This document shows positions 52,333 to 62,349 of a DNA stretch of 64,000 nt, one piece after another (the stretch's first letter is position 1; each line of letters begins with the position of its first letter). The stretch is from Epsilonproteobacteria bacterium tcs-49. GTDB taxonomy: Bacteria > Campylobacterota > Campylobacteria > Campylobacterales > Sulfurovaceae. Position numbers and translations under genes: made by a program. The stretch is taken from the NCBI GenBank assembly GCA_002049495.1, contig LLYS01000007.1, forward strand, positions 1 to 64,000. Direction: 5' to 3'. A model generated the notes under the pieces. That model was not told the DNA's origin. It did no database searches and saw only the letters and a program-made list of their open reading frames with translations.

Positions 52333-53136
52333 CTATTCGGCGGCTTGCTGCAACTCCTCGATACACTCCTGCAACCCGCCGAGTTTGTATTTTTGCGCCA
52401 ATTTCAGAGCATTGGCGATACTTTTTTCAGTGTATTGTTCTTTTATATTAACACAAGTTTTGACAACCATCAAGATCACCGCCAGTTTTTTCACCTGCGG
52501 CGAAACCTCTTTGTCCACTCCCGCAAAAAAGTTCAATACGCTGATGGTGGTATCGTTGAAGTTCCACTGATCGAACATGATCGCGCTCACCTCTTCGGTC
52601 GTAGCGTTGACCAGCTCTTTTTCGGCGTTGCGCACCTGCAGAAAGCTTGAAGCCTCTTTGAGCGCCGAGGAATCCTTATCGGCAAGTACCTGTGAAATGG
52701 CAAGCTTGCCCAGATCGCTGAGTAAAGAAACCACGGAGATATCGTCCAGAAGGCTTTTATCCAGCATTTTCACCCACGTCGTAGCCAGGGAGGATTGCAT
52801 CATCCCCACGTCCGTGAGCTGCTTTTTCGTGATACCGTAGGCCGCGGGTTCGATATCCAGCGCTTTTTTCGCGCCGTAACTCATAGTCAACCCCTGGATC
52901 GTGGACATACCAAACAAACTTACCGCCTGGGGCAGGCTTTTGATCTCTTTTGACAATCCATAGATCGGAGAGTTCGCCGCTTTGAGGATATTTGCCGAGA
53001 GCATAGGGTCTTTGCCGATGATCTCCACCAGATCCCCGATGGTGGTTTCATCGTTTTTGCAGGCCTCTTGCACCTGCGCTACCGTTTCGGGCAGCGGCGG
53101 CATATTGCCTACAGCTTTATAAATCTCTTTCATCAT
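52333..53136 (-). CDS. HDOD-domain signalling protein
   Basis: A 267-residue HDOD (HD-related output domain) protein, opening with PPLPETVAQVQEACKN and IIGKDPMLSANILKAANSP, which mark the family. HDOD proteins lack the HD metal site and are thought to act as regulatory scaffolds in signalling. No receiver or GGDEF domain is attached. It follows murA by 6 nt. Its target is not evident. Confidence 0.85.
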   Translation of the reverse strand: MMKEIYKAVGNMPPLPETVAQVQEACKNDETTIGDLVEIIGKDPMLSANILKAANSPIYGLSKEIKSLPQAVSLFGMSTIQGLTMSYGAKKALDIEPAAYGITKKQLTDVGMMQSSLATTWVKMLDKSLLDDISVVSLLSDLGKLAISQVLADKDSSALKEASSFLQVRNAEKELVNATTEEVSAIMFDQWNFNDTTISVLNFFAGVDKEVSPQVKKLAVILMVVKTCVNIKEQYTEKSIANALKLAQKYKLGGLQECIEELQQAAE

Positions 53137-53142
53137 CTTCTC

Positions 53143-54405
53143 CTATTCACTGAGTCGTTCGATATCAGCACCGAGGGCTTGCAATTTCTTTTCCAAACTT
53201 TCATACCCTCTGTCTAAATGGTAAATTCTGTGTATATCCGTTTTGGCGCCGCTGACCAGTGCCGCTAAAACCAAAGCGCTGCTTGCGCGCAGGTCCGTCG
53301 CCATCACGTCCGCGCCGCACAACTCGGTCTTGCCCTTGATCGTCGCCAGGTGGCCGTTTAGCGCGATATCCGCTCCCAGCCGCAACAGTTCGCTGACGTG
53401 CATAAAACGGTTTTCAAACAGTTTCTCCTCGATGGTGCTCGTCCCCTCCGCCTGCGTCGCAAGCGCCATGAATTGTGCTTGCATATCGGTGGGAAAGCCC
53501 GGGTATTCGGAAGTGGTTATCTCCACCGGTTCGATCCGTTTGGCCGGATGGATCGTAATGGTATCATCATTATATGTAAAATAAAAGCCCATTTTTTCCA
53601 ATTTGTCGATCACCGCTTCAAGGTGCTCTTTCGCGGCTTTGGTGATGGAGAGTTCGGAGTTGGTGATCGCCCCCGCACACAGGTAGGTTCCCGCTTCGAT
53701 ACGGTCAGGAATGACGGTGATATCCGCAAACTCCAGCGCTTGACGGTCTCTGCCTTCGATAGTGAGCTCATCGCTGCCGATCCCCTCAATCCGGACTCCC
53801 GCAGCTTCCAAAAAGCGGCATAGCTGCACCACTTCGGGCTCCTTCGCCACGTTGACCAGATGCGTCGTGCCTTTGGCAAGCGCGGCAGCCATGATGATGT
53901 TTTCACTGCCCGTTACCGTCACCTTGTCAAAAACGATCCGCGCTCCCTGCAAACCGTTTTCGGCCGTAGCGACGACGTAGCCCTGGCGGATGTCGATATG
54001 CGCGCCCATCTTCTCCAGCGCACTAAGGTGCAGGTCGATGGGTCGCTGCCCGATGGCGCACCCTCCGGGAAGACTCACTTCGCAATGTCCAAAACGCGCC
54101 AGCAGCGGCCCAAGCACCAAGATCGAAGCACGCATGGTGCGCACGATATCGTAGTTTGCCACGGTACTGTCGATAGCATCGTTTTTAATCCGCAGAGTGT
54201 TGTCGCTAAATTCGTAATCCGAACCCAACTTTGTAAAAAGCTTCAGCAGTGTTTGTATATCAGCCACATCGGGCATATTGTGCAGCGATAATCTGTTTTT
54301 GCCTAGCAGTGTCGCGGCCATGAGGGGAAGCGCGGCGTTTTTCGCGCCGCTGATCGCCACCGATCCCCCCAGTTTTTTACCGCCTTTAATCCGTAAATAA
54401 TCCAT
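53143..54405 (-). CDS. murA: UDP-N-acetylglucosamine 1-carboxyvinyltransferase
   Basis: A 420-residue enzyme for the first committed step of peptidoglycan synthesis, transferring enolpyruvate from PEP to UDP-GlcNAc. The N-terminal [17 protein letters not shown] and the catalytic Cys in [15 protein letters not shown] are present, so it should be fosfomycin-sensitive. It is the first gene of a small operon with the HDOD gene. Its promoter is the extended -10 at 54433-54441. Confidence 0.96.
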   Translation of the reverse strand: MDYLRIKGGKKLGGSVAISGAKNAALPLMAATLLGKNRLSLHNMPDVADIQTLLKLFTKLGSDYEFSDNTLRIKNDAIDSTVANYDIVRTMRASILVLGPLLARFGHCEVSLPGGCAIGQRPIDLHLSALEKMGAHIDIRQGYVVATAENGLQGARIVFDKVTVTGSENIIMAAALAKGTTHLVNVAKEPEVVQLCRFLEAAGVRIEGIGSDELTIEGRDRQALEFADITVIPDRIEAGTYLCAGAITNSELSITKAAKEHLEAVIDKLEKMGFYFTYNDDTITIHPAKRIEPVEITTSEYPGFPTDMQAQFMALATQAEGTSTIEEKLFENRFMHVSELLRLGADIALNGHLATIKGKTELCGADVMATDLRASSALVLAALVSGAKTDIHRIYHLDRGYESLEKKLQALGADIERLSE

Positions 54406-54432
54406 AAATAACCGACTTCTTTTTTCTCTTCA

Positions 54433-54441
54433 TTATATCAC
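54433..54441 (-). promoter_or_regulatory. Extended -10 promoter for murA
   Basis: On the - strand TGATATAAT is a perfect match to TGnTATAAT, 27 nt from the murA start. Confidence 0.6.
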
Positions 54442-54467
54442 GTTTTCACAAAAATTTCACAGCGATT

Positions 54468-55664
54468 CTACTCGCCGAATCCGTATTTTTCCGTCACGAA
54501 ATCGATATCTTTATCCCCTCTGCCGCTTAGGTTGACCAGGATCGACTCGTGGGGCCGCTGCTTGGCTAGTTCCATAGCGTACGCCACGGCGTGGGCGCTT
54601 TCCAGTGCGGGGATGATCCCCTCCTTTCGCGAAAGGGTGAAAAACGCTTCCATACTCTGGGCATCGTCCGCCGTTCCCGCGGTCAATCGCCCGATATCTT
54701 TGAGGTGGGCGTGTTCGGGTCCTACGGAGGGGTAGTCCAAGCCGCTTGCCACCGAATACACCGGCGCGGGTTCGCCCTGCTCGGTTTTGAGCATGATGGA
54801 GTTAAACCCGTGCAGCACCCCTTCGCTGCCATAGGTCAAGCTCGCGGCGTGCTCTCCCAGTTTGGTGCCTTTGCCCATGGGTTCTACCGCGTGCAATGCG
54901 ACATTCTCATCGTCGATAAAAGCGCTGAAGATACCCAGGGCGTTGCTGCCGCCGCCTACGCATGCGACCACGTTGTCGGGCTGGTTGCCCGTCATCTCAA
55001 AAAACTGCTCTTTGGATTCGATACCCACGATACTTTGGAAATCGCGCACCATCTGCGGAAAGGGATCGGGACCCACCACCGAACCGATGGCGTAGATGGA
55101 GCTCTCGGGATCGCTGAGATAACTCTCAAACGCCGAATCCACCGCCTCTTTGAGCGTCTTTGCCCCGAAACTTACGGGAACGACATTGGCGCCGAGGATC
55201 TTCATGCGGATCACGTTTGGCTTCTCCTTGGCGATATCCACCTCACCCATGTGGATTTCGCACTCCAGCCCAAAATAGGCCGCCGCCGTAGCCAGCGCTA
55301 CACCGTGCTGTCCCGCGCCCGTTTCGGCGATCACCTTTTGCTTGCCCATATGCTTTGCCAGCAGCACTTCAGCCATGCAGTGGTTGAGCTTATGCGCTCC
55401 GGTGTGGTTGAGATCTTCACGCTTGAGATAGATGTTGCCTCCGGTCATGGCGCTGAGATTTTTCGCGTAATACACCGGCGTGGGACGCCCCTGGTAATGC
55501 TTGCGTATGCGCCGCAATTCGTTGATATACTCGTGGTTGTTGCGGATGTTGAGATACGCCTGCTTAATCTTTTTAAACTCGTTTTCCAACTCCGGCGGCA
55601 GATACGCTCCGCCGAATTTGCCGAAATAGCCGTTTTCATCGGGATGATTATCCAGATAACCCAT
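54468..55664 (-). CDS. trpB: Tryptophan synthase beta chain
   Basis: A 398-residue PLP enzyme joining indole and serine. The PLP lysine is in [11 protein letters not shown], and the active-site [12 protein letters not shown] and [12 protein letters not shown] loops are intact. trpA and other trp genes are not adjacent, so this is a detached trpB; it follows tonB with a 53-nt gap and no strong promoter in between. Length is normal for TrpB1-type enzymes. Confidence 0.95.
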   Translation of the reverse strand: MGYLDNHPDENGYFGKFGGAYLPPELENEFKKIKQAYLNIRNNHEYINELRRIRKHYQGRPTPVYYAKNLSAMTGGNIYLKREDLNHTGAHKLNHCMAEVLLAKHMGKQKVIAETGAGQHGVALATAAAYFGLECEIHMGEVDIAKEKPNVIRMKILGANVVPVSFGAKTLKEAVDSAFESYLSDPESSIYAIGSVVGPDPFPQMVRDFQSIVGIESKEQFFEMTGNQPDNVVACVGGGSNALGIFSAFIDDENVALHAVEPMGKGTKLGEHAASLTYGSEGVLHGFNSIMLKTEQGEPAPVYSVASGLDYPSVGPEHAHLKDIGRLTAGTADDAQSMEAFFTLSRKEGIIPALESAHAVAYAMELAKQRPHESILVNLSGRGDKDIDFVTEKYGFGE

Positions 55665-55717
55665 CGTTTTCCTTTGTTACGGTTTGCGAAATATTCATTT
55701 ACAATTTGTTTCCGTTA

Positions 55718-56551
55718 TTATTGCGAAAAAGCGTTGTAAATCACTTTAATCCGTACCGTCGTAGCGCTATCGGGCCTGGGGTAATCCATGTGCGCAACTT
55801 CGATCAATTCGATGGAGTGATCATCCAGTGCGCTGTAGCCTGATCGTTTGACCAGTTTCAAGCCGCTGATGTCACCGCTTGGATAGAGGGTAAACTCCAC
55901 GATATTGGTCCCGTTTTGGCGGGTGATTTGAGCAACCCTCGGATAACCCAGAATATTGAGGTGACGCTGGGTCACGCTGCCGATGGTTTTGAGGTTGGTG
56001 CCCAGAAACTCTTTTTGCTCTTTGGAAAGTTCATCATACTCCTGACCGTAAAGGTTTTTCAAATAGCGCTGCGCCTGATCGAGCTGCTTTTGCTCCTTTT
56101 GTTTTTGCTGCTGCTTTGAGAGGGCTTGCCCGATCTGTGAAAGCGAGGGCATCTTCATCGCTTTTGTAGCGTTTTGCTCCTTTTGCACCAGCAGTTTACC
56201 CCCCTGCTCCTTTTTCAGCTGTGGGGTTTTTTCGCGCTTTTTGGGCTTTGGCGGCTTTTTGGGTTCGGGCTTTTCGGGTTCCGTTTCCCGCGGCGGTTCC
56301 GGCTGGGGTTTGGGTTTGCTCTCAGGCTGTTTTTTTGGGGTGTAGGGTTTTTCTATCTGCTCCTTTGGCCGGGGCTTTTGCGGTTTTTTCTCTTTGGCGA
56401 ACGGTTTGGGAGGCTCGGGCGGTTTTGGCTGTTTTTGGGGGAGTTCGAGCATGGACAGATCCATCTCGATCGCCTCTTTTTCCTTGGGCGGTTTGGGATG
56501 AAACTCGATGACCAGGGCAAGGGCGAGCAGCAAAAGAAGGTAAACCGCCAA
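55718..56551 (-). CDS. tonB: TonB energy-transducing protein
   Basis: A protein of at least 277 residues with a single N-terminal membrane helix, a long Pro/Lys/Glu-rich periplasmic spacer (about 30-115), a helical Gln-rich segment and a C-terminal TonB domain (VEFTLYPSGDISGLKLVKRSG). It would power BtuB with a proton-driven ExbBD pair located elsewhere. The start is unclear: TTG 56551 lies within the membrane helix and lacks a ribosome-binding site. Ten codons upstream an ATC codon (56581) has AAAGGAG at normal spacing and would restore a typical N terminus with an Arg before the helix. Confidence 0.85.
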   Translation of the reverse strand: MAVYLLLLLALALVIEFHPKPPKEKEAIEMDLSMLELPQKQPKPPEPPKPFAKEKKPQKPRPKEQIEKPYTPKKQPESKPKPQPEPPRETEPEKPEPKKPPKPKKREKTPQLKKEQGGKLLVQKEQNATKAMKMPSLSQIGQALSKQQQKQKEQKQLDQAQRYLKNLYGQEYDELSKEQKEFLGTNLKTIGSVTQRHLNILGYPRVAQITRQNGTNIVEFTLYPSGDISGLKLVKRSGYSALDDHSIELIEVAHMDYPRPDSATTVRIKVIYNAFSQ

Positions 56552-56591
56552 AGCTGCTAAAAACGCGACAAAGACTCTGATGCGATCTCCT

Positions 56592-57500
56592 TTACAGATA
56601 CAGCTGTTCGACGATTAGCCGTGCCAAAAATACAAAACCCAAAAAAAGCACGGAGGTGAGAAAGACCAAAGCGGTCACATCCTCGGGTTTGCAGTCATAC
56701 AGCGACGAAAGGTTGACGTTTGCCACCGCCAAAGGCATCATCAGCTGGATAAACAAGATCGCTTTGACATACCCCGCTACGGGAAAAAACCATAGCACCG
56801 CCACCGTCATCAGCGGCAGCAGAACAAACTTTTGCGCCACCGTCGCGACTGCGAGGCGGACGTTGAGGCTGCGGATTCTGACGCGGTAAAGATACATCCC
56901 GAACAAAAACAGTTGGAACACGATCGCCGTATACGCCCCGTACGTCACCGATTGCATCAGCGGCTTTGGCAGCGTGATCTGCAGATAGTTGCACGCTATG
57001 GCGATAACGGCGACGGGAATGATGGGGATCTTAATGATATTAAGCAGCGAAGCTTTGATGCTAAAGGCGCCCCGGCTGTAGATATAAACCCCCAGAATAT
57101 AAACGACAAATACGTTTGCCAGGTTGATCAGCGTAGTATAGATCACGCTCGCTTCGCCAAAAAGCGCGATCCCCAAAGGGATGCCCAGATTGCCCGTGTT
57201 GCCCACCAGCCCGGCGATGGAAGCGATGGAGCGCTCCTTGGGGTCGCTAAATACGCGGCGGGCGAAGAAGACGCTCGCGCCTAGAACCAGCGCGACGATA
57301 AGCAGGTACAAAAGCGCACTGTGCCAGTGTGTCGGCTGCAGATTGGCCGAAGTCAAGCCCCAGAAGGTCAGAAAGGGTTGGAAAAAATACACCGACATGA
57401 TGGTGATACTTTTTTCATCCAACTCCCGAAACAGGCGCTTTGCCACATACCCCAGCAGGATAAAAAGGTAGATCGATCCAATCGCCAGGGCTATCTGCAC
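56592..57500 (-). CDS. AEC (auxin efflux carrier) family transporter
   Basis: A 302-residue integral membrane protein with about ten helices. The GLVGNTGNLGIPLGIALFG stretch is the conserved crossing-region signature of AEC transporters, which export or take up carboxylates such as malonate or malate. The substrate is not evident. GTG 57500 overlaps the tgt stop by 1 nt, and its own stop lies only 10 nt before the probable tonB start. Confidence 0.87.
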   Translation of the reverse strand: MQIALAIGSIYLFILLGYVAKRLFRELDEKSITIMSVYFFQPFLTFWGLTSANLQPTHWHSALLYLLIVALVLGASVFFARRVFSDPKERSIASIAGLVGNTGNLGIPLGIALFGEASVIYTTLINLANVFVVYILGVYIYSRGAFSIKASLLNIIKIPIIPVAVIAIACNYLQITLPKPLMQSVTYGAYTAIVFQLFLFGMYLYRVRIRSLNVRLAVATVAQKFVLLPLMTVAVLWFFPVAGYVKAILFIQLMMPLAVANVNLSSLYDCKPEDVTALVFLTSVLFLGFVFLARLIVEQLYL

Positions 57501-58624
57501 TACGACCCCCGCTTGTGGTAAAACTCTTTTTTAAATTCGTCGAAGCGGTTTTGCAAAATCGCTTCGCGGGCTTGTTTCATCAGTGTCAGATAGTAGTGCA
57601 GGTTGTGGATCGAAGCCAGCCGGAAGTACGTGATCTCTCTGGCGCGCACCAGATGGTTGAGGTAGGCTTTGCTGTAGTTTTGGCACACCATGCATCCGCA
57701 CGCCTCATCGACGGGACTACTGTCGTTTTTAAAGCGCGCGGCTTTGATGTTGATCTTGCCGTAGCTGGTAAAAAGCGTGCCGTTGCGCGCGTTTCTGGTG
57801 GGCATGACGCAATCAAACATATCCACGCCCCGCTGGATATTTTCCACCAGATCCTCGGGCGTGCCCACCCCCATGAGATAGCGCGGCTTATCCTTTGGCA
57901 TCAAAGGCGTGGTAAACTCCACCGTATCGTACATATCGGTGTTGGCTTCCCCCACCGACAGCCCGCCGATGGCGTAGCCGTCAAACTCTTCCAGGTTTGT
58001 CAACTGCGTCGCCGAGAGTTTGCGAAACTCCTTGTCGATACCGCCTTGGATGATGGCGAAGATGTTTTGTTCCGTACCGGTACCGCGGCTTTGCTGCGCC
58101 TTGTGGTACGCAATCGACGCTTCGGCCCAGCGCGTGGTGCGCTCGATCGATTCTTTGATGCGCGCTTTTGTGGCGGGGAGTGCGGGCAGATCGTCCAAAA
58201 TCATCATGATGTCGCTGCCCAGATTGTACTGGATATCCAGCACCTTTTCGGGGGTGAACATATGCTTGCTGCCGTCGATGTGGCTGGCAAATTCGATCCC
58301 GTTTTCGTGCAGTTTGGTGTTGGCGTTGAGGCTAAAGGCTTGAAAACCGCCGCTGTCGGTTAAAAAGCTTTTTTCAAACCCCGTAAAGCCGTGGAGCTTG
58401 CCCTGATTTGCAACCAGCTCATCGCCGGGGCGCAGGTAGAGGTGGTAGGTATTTGCCAAAATGATTTCGGGTTGTAAAAAGGTGTTCAGATCGGTCGTAT
58501 CTACCGCCTTGACCGCCGCTGCGGTGCCTACGGGCATAAAAACGGGGGTTTGGATGGTGGAGTGGGCGGTTTTGATGGTAGCGGCCCGGGCGCTGCCGTC
58601 GGTATTGTCTATGGAAAATTGCAA
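57500..58624 (-). CDS. tgt: Queuine/preQ1 tRNA-guanine transglycosylase
   Basis: A 374-residue enzyme that swaps guanine-34 for preQ1 in tRNAs with GUN anticodons. Seen are [14 protein letters not shown], the nucleophilic/base-recognition Asp regions in [12 protein letters not shown] and [14 protein letters not shown], and the zinc site CGCMVC with a later His. I start it at TTG 58624 because AAGGA is about 6 nt upstream and a TATAAT is 36 nt upstream; an N-terminal extension would contain that promoter. GluQ at 47.2 kb would modify queuosine further. Confidence 0.94.
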   Translation of the reverse strand: MQFSIDNTDGSARAATIKTAHSTIQTPVFMPVGTAAAVKAVDTTDLNTFLQPEIILANTYHLYLRPGDELVANQGKLHGFTGFEKSFLTDSGGFQAFSLNANTKLHENGIEFASHIDGSKHMFTPEKVLDIQYNLGSDIMMILDDLPALPATKARIKESIERTTRWAEASIAYHKAQQSRGTGTEQNIFAIIQGGIDKEFRKLSATQLTNLEEFDGYAIGGLSVGEANTDMYDTVEFTTPLMPKDKPRYLMGVGTPEDLVENIQRGVDMFDCVMPTRNARNGTLFTSYGKINIKAARFKNDSSPVDEACGCMVCQNYSKAYLNHLVRAREITYFRLASIHNLHYYLTLMKQAREAILQNRFDEFKKEFYHKRGS

Positions 58625-58660
58625 AAAATATCCTTGTTCTGCGCGTAAAGTAGTTGTGCA

Positions 58661-58666
58661 ATTATA
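58661..58666 (-). promoter_or_regulatory. -10 box of tgt operon
   Basis: On the - strand TATAAT lies 36 nt before the TTG start and would drive tgt, the AEC gene and tonB. Confidence 0.45.
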
Positions 58667-58758
58667 CAATATTTTGCCCCGTAGCGTTTTATACGGCACC
58701 GTTGCTCTGTTTTTTCCATACCTGCGGCGGGTTCACGGATGGGTAAAAACTTCCGTTA

Positions 58759-58767
58759 TGGTACAAT
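58759..58767 (+). promoter_or_regulatory. Extended -10 promoter of the aminotransferase
   Basis: TGGTACAAT matches TGnTATAAT with one mismatch, 23 nt before the ATG. Confidence 0.5.
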
Positions 58768-58790
58768 ACCCCCTAAAAAAGGGAGTTTTC

Positions 58791-59936
58791 ATGCGAATCA
58801 GCAAGCGTGCAAGCGATATATCCCAATCGGAGATCCGCGCCATGTCGGTACTGTGCCGGGAAAAAAACGGATTGAATATGGCCCAGGGCCTGTGCGACCT
58901 GCAGGTCCCCGCCCCGGTTCTTAAAGGCGCCAAAGAGGGGTTGGAAAGCGGCCAAAACAGCTACACCTCCGCCTACGGTACCCACCGTCTGCGTGAAGCG
59001 ATCGCCAAAAAACAAAACACCTTTTACGATCAGAATGTTTCGGCGGACAACGTGCTTGTCAGCCTCGGCGCCACGGGGGCGTTTTATACCACTGCCATGA
59101 CGCTGCTAAATGAGGGGGATGAAGTGGTGGTGTTTGAACCCTACTACGGGTACCACGTCGCCACACTCAAAGCGATCGGCTGCAAAATCCGCTACATTAC
59201 CACCACGCCACCCAACTACGAGATCGATTTTGACCTGCTGGAAAAAAGCATCGGCGAAGATACCAAAGCGATCCTGATCTGCAACCCCTCCAACCCAAGC
59301 GGCAAAGTCTATAGCAAACAGGAGCTCGAAACGCTGGGGGCACTGGTCAAACAAAAGGAGATGGTGCTTTTTAGCGATGAAATGTATGAGCACTTTGTGT
59401 ATGATGAGGCGAGCTTTACCTCGGCACTGAGTATACAAAGCCTGCAAAAGCGCTGCGTAGTGATCTCGGGCTTTTCAAAAATCTACTCCATCACCGGGTG
59501 GCGTCTGGGGTATGCCATCAGCGAAAAAGCCGTCATCAACCACGCTTCGGCACTGAACGACCTGGTCTACGTCTGCCCGCCGGCTCCGCTGCAAAACGGC
59601 GTACTGCGGGGGCTTTTGGAGTTGCCCAAAGCATACTATACGGATGTGGCGAAGCAGCATCAAAAAAAGCGTGATCTTTTTGTCAAAGCGCTCAATGACG
59701 CGGGATTGAAAGCCCAGTACGTCAAGGGGGCGTACTACGTACTTGCCGATATAAGCCCCCTAGCAGGCGAAGACGATAAACAAAAGGTACTGACGCTGCT
59801 GGAGCGTACCGGCATCGCCGCGGTCCCGGGGCGGGCGTTTTACCAAGACAGCGAGGGGCTGCATCTGGCCCGCTTTTGCTTTTCAAAAAAGCCGGAGGAG
59901 CTTGAGGAGGCGATCGGACGCTTAAAACAGCTCTAA
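58791..59936 (+). CDS. Class I/II PLP-dependent aminotransferase
   Basis: The 381-residue enzyme has a class I aminotransferase fold with PLP lysine in SGFSKIYSITGWRLGY, NPSNPSGKVY and an Arg in the C-terminal LARFCFS. It is nearest in appearance to aspartate/aromatic aminotransferases, but the amino donor cannot be told from sequence. ATG 58791 follows GGGAG, and an upstream extension overlapping the tgt leader is not supported. It converges with the RHH gene, overlapping by 4 nt. Confidence 0.85.
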   Translation: MRISKRASDISQSEIRAMSVLCREKNGLNMAQGLCDLQVPAPVLKGAKEGLESGQNSYTSAYGTHRLREAIAKKQNTFYDQNVSADNVLVSLGATGAFYTTAMTLLNEGDEVVVFEPYYGYHVATLKAIGCKIRYITTTPPNYEIDFDLLEKSIGEDTKAILICNPSNPSGKVYSKQELETLGALVKQKEMVLFSDEMYEHFVYDEASFTSALSIQSLQKRCVVISGFSKIYSITGWRLGYAISEKAVINHASALNDLVYVCPPAPLQNGVLRGLLELPKAYYTDVAKQHQKKRDLFVKALNDAGLKAQYVKGAYYVLADISPLAGEDDKQKVLTLLERTGIAAVPGRAFYQDSEGLHLARFCFSKKPEELEEAIGRLKQL

Positions 59937-60142
59937 TCCAGCTCCACCCCCTCCCAGAACTCGTCGTAATCAAGGTTGGTCATGGCGTTTTCCTTCTCCA
60001 TACTTTTTTCCAGCATCCTTTTTTGCTGGGTTTCAAAGTACAGCTCCAGCGCTTCTTCAAGCATGGTCGAAGCATCCTTGTCCAGCATCTGGCCGAAAGT
60101 TTCTAAGTTCTCGATCGTTTCTTTTTTGAGGGTAAAGTGCAT
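59933..60142 (-). CDS. Small ribbon-helix-helix-like protein
   Basis: A 69-residue protein with a beta strand (HFTLKKETIENL) followed by helices (GQMLDKDASTMLEEALELYF), a layout like CopG/Arc-type RHH DNA-binding proteins. The C terminus is acidic. ATG 60142 is chosen because GGAG lies 6-7 nt upstream; a longer form would add fourteen residues. It lies 46 nt downstream of the Mut7-C gene, so the two are possibly co-transcribed; a regulator or antitoxin role is a possibility only. Confidence 0.6.
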   Translation of the reverse strand: MHFTLKKETIENLETFGQMLDKDASTMLEEALELYFETQQKRMLEKSMEKENAMTNLDYDEFWEGVELD

Positions 60143-60188
60143 AGGTTTCTCCGTAATATCACATATATTCTTGCAAAGCGCCATTGTA

Positions 60189-60905
60189 TCACAGCCGCTT
60201 CAGCAGCGCAAACATCCGCTTAAAGTGCGTCCCCTTCCAATACACCTTGTCGCACTTGTCGCAGTATTTGAACTCTTCATACCCCGCGGCGACTTTGGGC
60301 GGCAGACGGTCAAGTACCGCGGCTTTTTCCGCCTCCCGTAGCGGCGTATCGCACACCATGCAGCGGGTAAAGGGACGCATATGCTCTTTGAGATTAAAAA
60401 ACGCCACCAACTCTTTGAGCTGCTCCTCGGCCCGCACCGCGCGTACGTATCGCCCCCGGGCGATGATCTTTCGCATCAGCAGCCGTTTGTCCCGGGTCAG
60501 GACGATGCGCTCCTGCTCCGCGGCGACGCGGGCGAGTTTCCCATCGGCGATATCGTTTTCAAAGTAGACGCTAAAGCCAAGCATCCGCAGGTATTTGACG
60601 CATTTTGCCACGTTGCAGTCTACGGCAAAATGCAGCGGCTCCACACCGGTATCGAAAACGGTGTAGGGGTACAGCCGCAGCACATCCCCCTGCTTCACCG
60701 CGTCATCTGCGAAAACCTCCCGTCCGTTTCGCTCCACCCCCTTGATCTCGGTATGGGGGATCCCCGCCGACTCGGCCACGTCTTTGATCGTCGCCGTGGT
60801 CGCCACGCGCAGCCGTAAACGCGGGTCACGCTTTTTTCGGGGCAGAAAATCCCGAAGCGATCCACCGGGCTCGAGGGTAAGGTCTAACTTTTCGTTTATG
60901 GTCAT
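60189..60905 (-). CDS. Mut7-C RNase-like protein with N-terminal ubiquitin-like domain
   Basis: A 238-residue protein with a MoaD-like beta-grasp domain (about 1-80, ending DVLRLYPY), followed by a Mut7-C PIN-like nuclease domain (FAVDCNVAKCVKYLRMLGF, VLTRDKRLL) with conserved acidic residues, and a C-terminal zinc ribbon made of CMVC and CDKC pairs. It probably cuts or processes RNA. Known in many bacteria as an uncharacterised Mut7-C protein. ATG 60905 faces the divergent TrkA-like gene. Confidence 0.82.
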   Translation of the reverse strand: MTINEKLDLTLEPGGSLRDFLPRKKRDPRLRLRVATTATIKDVAESAGIPHTEIKGVERNGREVFADDAVKQGDVLRLYPYTVFDTGVEPLHFAVDCNVAKCVKYLRMLGFSVYFENDIADGKLARVAAEQERIVLTRDKRLLMRKIIARGRYVRAVRAEEQLKELVAFFNLKEHMRPFTRCMVCDTPLREAEKAAVLDRLPPKVAAGYEEFKYCDKCDKVYWKGTHFKRMFALLKRL

Positions 60906-60917
60906 GATACTCTTTTA

Positions 60918-60926
60918 TGGTAAAAT
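60918..60926 (+). promoter_or_regulatory. Extended -10 promoter of the TrkA-like gene
   Basis: TGGTAAAAT is 34 nt before the ATG at 60961 and matches TGnTATAAT with one mismatch. Confidence 0.5.
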
Positions 60927-60960
60927 ATCTTCTTTACTATTATAACAGTTTGGGAGCTAA

Positions 60961-62349
60961 ATGAGAGAGATACTTGTACTGGCCGACGGCGTCGTAGCCA
61001 AAACCTTTATCCAGTGGCTGGAAAAAAACCGCGTTTTGGAAAACAAATTTACGGTCGTGTATTACAACGACAACGTCCGAAGCGACAATAAAAACATCGA
61101 CTTCGTCAAGCTCGACCCCACCAGTTTTGTCAAACTCTCCACGGTTTTTAAACCGAGCTTTTCGGATGTGTTTATCATCATGGCCAACAAAACCGATACC
61201 ATAAGCTCCTATGAGAACCTGCGCCGTCTAAGCAAAAAGGTGCATATCGTTTTGTTTGACCGCTGGGGCTTTGAGCTGGACGATAACAATATGATCAAGC
61301 TCGATGCCAACGAACTGCTGGCAAACCACCTGTTCGATCAGATCCCGAACGTCCCCGTTTTCGCAAAAAACGTCGGGCTGGGACAGGGGGAAGTGATGGA
61401 GGTTCTGGTGCCGCTTGGCAGCAGCTACTCCTACCGCTATATCGGCTCCATCCAGCAGCGAAAGTTCCGCATCGTCGGCCTGTACCGCAACTCAAAGCTG
61501 CAACTGGTACAAAACAATATGATCGTCAAACCCAACGATACGCTGCTTATCGTGGGAAAACCCAAGGTGCTGGAAAACGTTTTTTATGCCATCAAACAAA
61601 AAGGCGGTCAATTTCCCGCCCCCTACGGCAAGGATATCTACGTCCTTCTCGACACGACCCGGGAGTTGCGGGTGCTGAAAAACACCCTCAACCAGGCACT
61701 GTTTTTGAAAAACAGTTTTGAAACCAAACTGATCATCCGCGTCCTCAACCCCGCGAAACTGCACTTTCTCAACGAGATCAAGGATCTGAGTTCCAAATCG
61801 GTGGATATCTTGTTTGATTATCACGACCGCGATATGCATGAGTTGATCAACAGTGATCTCAACAGTTATAACATCGGGTTGATGACCCTTGATGAGCAGA
61901 TGTTTGCGAAAAATATCAACTTTTTTTACGAATGCAACAAACCGATCTTCCGATCGGGGGATTTTGAGCTCAGCTCCATCGAAAGCGCGGCGGCGATCAT
62001 GAGCGAGGAGGAGGATATGGAAACCATCTCCACGACGATCTTTGACATCGCCGACAAGCTCTCGCTTAAAATCAACCTCTACGATTACGATCCCGACGGG
62101 GAGTTTAAAAGCGAAAACTTTACCGTCGAACACTTCGAAGCGCTGGCAAACGTGCACAGTAGGAAACTCAGCGTTACCCAGGAGATAAAAAACCCGATTC
62201 TGGCTTTGCGGGAGGAAAAAGCGCACCTGCAGGTACTCCCCTTTTCCAAAGACACCGTTGAAAGCGGAATTTTAAAACTGTTTTCCACAAACGTGAAAGA
62301 CTTCTTTCTGCGGGTGAAAAAACACCCGCAGATTTTCATCCCCGTTTAA
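60961..62349 (+). CDS. TrkA-like protein (COG3400 type) with RCK_C domain
   Basis: A 462-residue protein resembling COG3400, which has TrkA-type Rossmann and RCK_C portions; the latter is near residues 145-205 (VMEVLVPLGSSYSYRYIG, KPNDTLLIVGKP). TrkA proteins gate K+ channels or uptake in response to nucleotides, but the N-terminal nucleotide motif GxGxxG is not clear here: the opening reads ILVLADGVVAKTF. The C-terminal half (about 230-462) has no recognised domain and may be an unusual ligand-binding region. A linked membrane subunit is absent. Confidence 0.72.
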   Translation: MREILVLADGVVAKTFIQWLEKNRVLENKFTVVYYNDNVRSDNKNIDFVKLDPTSFVKLSTVFKPSFSDVFIIMANKTDTISSYENLRRLSKKVHIVLFDRWGFELDDNNMIKLDANELLANHLFDQIPNVPVFAKNVGLGQGEVMEVLVPLGSSYSYRYIGSIQQRKFRIVGLYRNSKLQLVQNNMIVKPNDTLLIVGKPKVLENVFYAIKQKGGQFPAPYGKDIYVLLDTTRELRVLKNTLNQALFLKNSFETKLIIRVLNPAKLHFLNEIKDLSSKSVDILFDYHDRDMHELINSDLNSYNIGLMTLDEQMFAKNINFFYECNKPIFRSGDFELSSIESAAAIMSEEEDMETISTTIFDIADKLSLKINLYDYDPDGEFKSENFTVEHFEALANVHSRKLSVTQEIKNPILALREEKAHLQVLPFSKDTVESGILKLFSTNVKDFFLRVKKHPQIFIPV

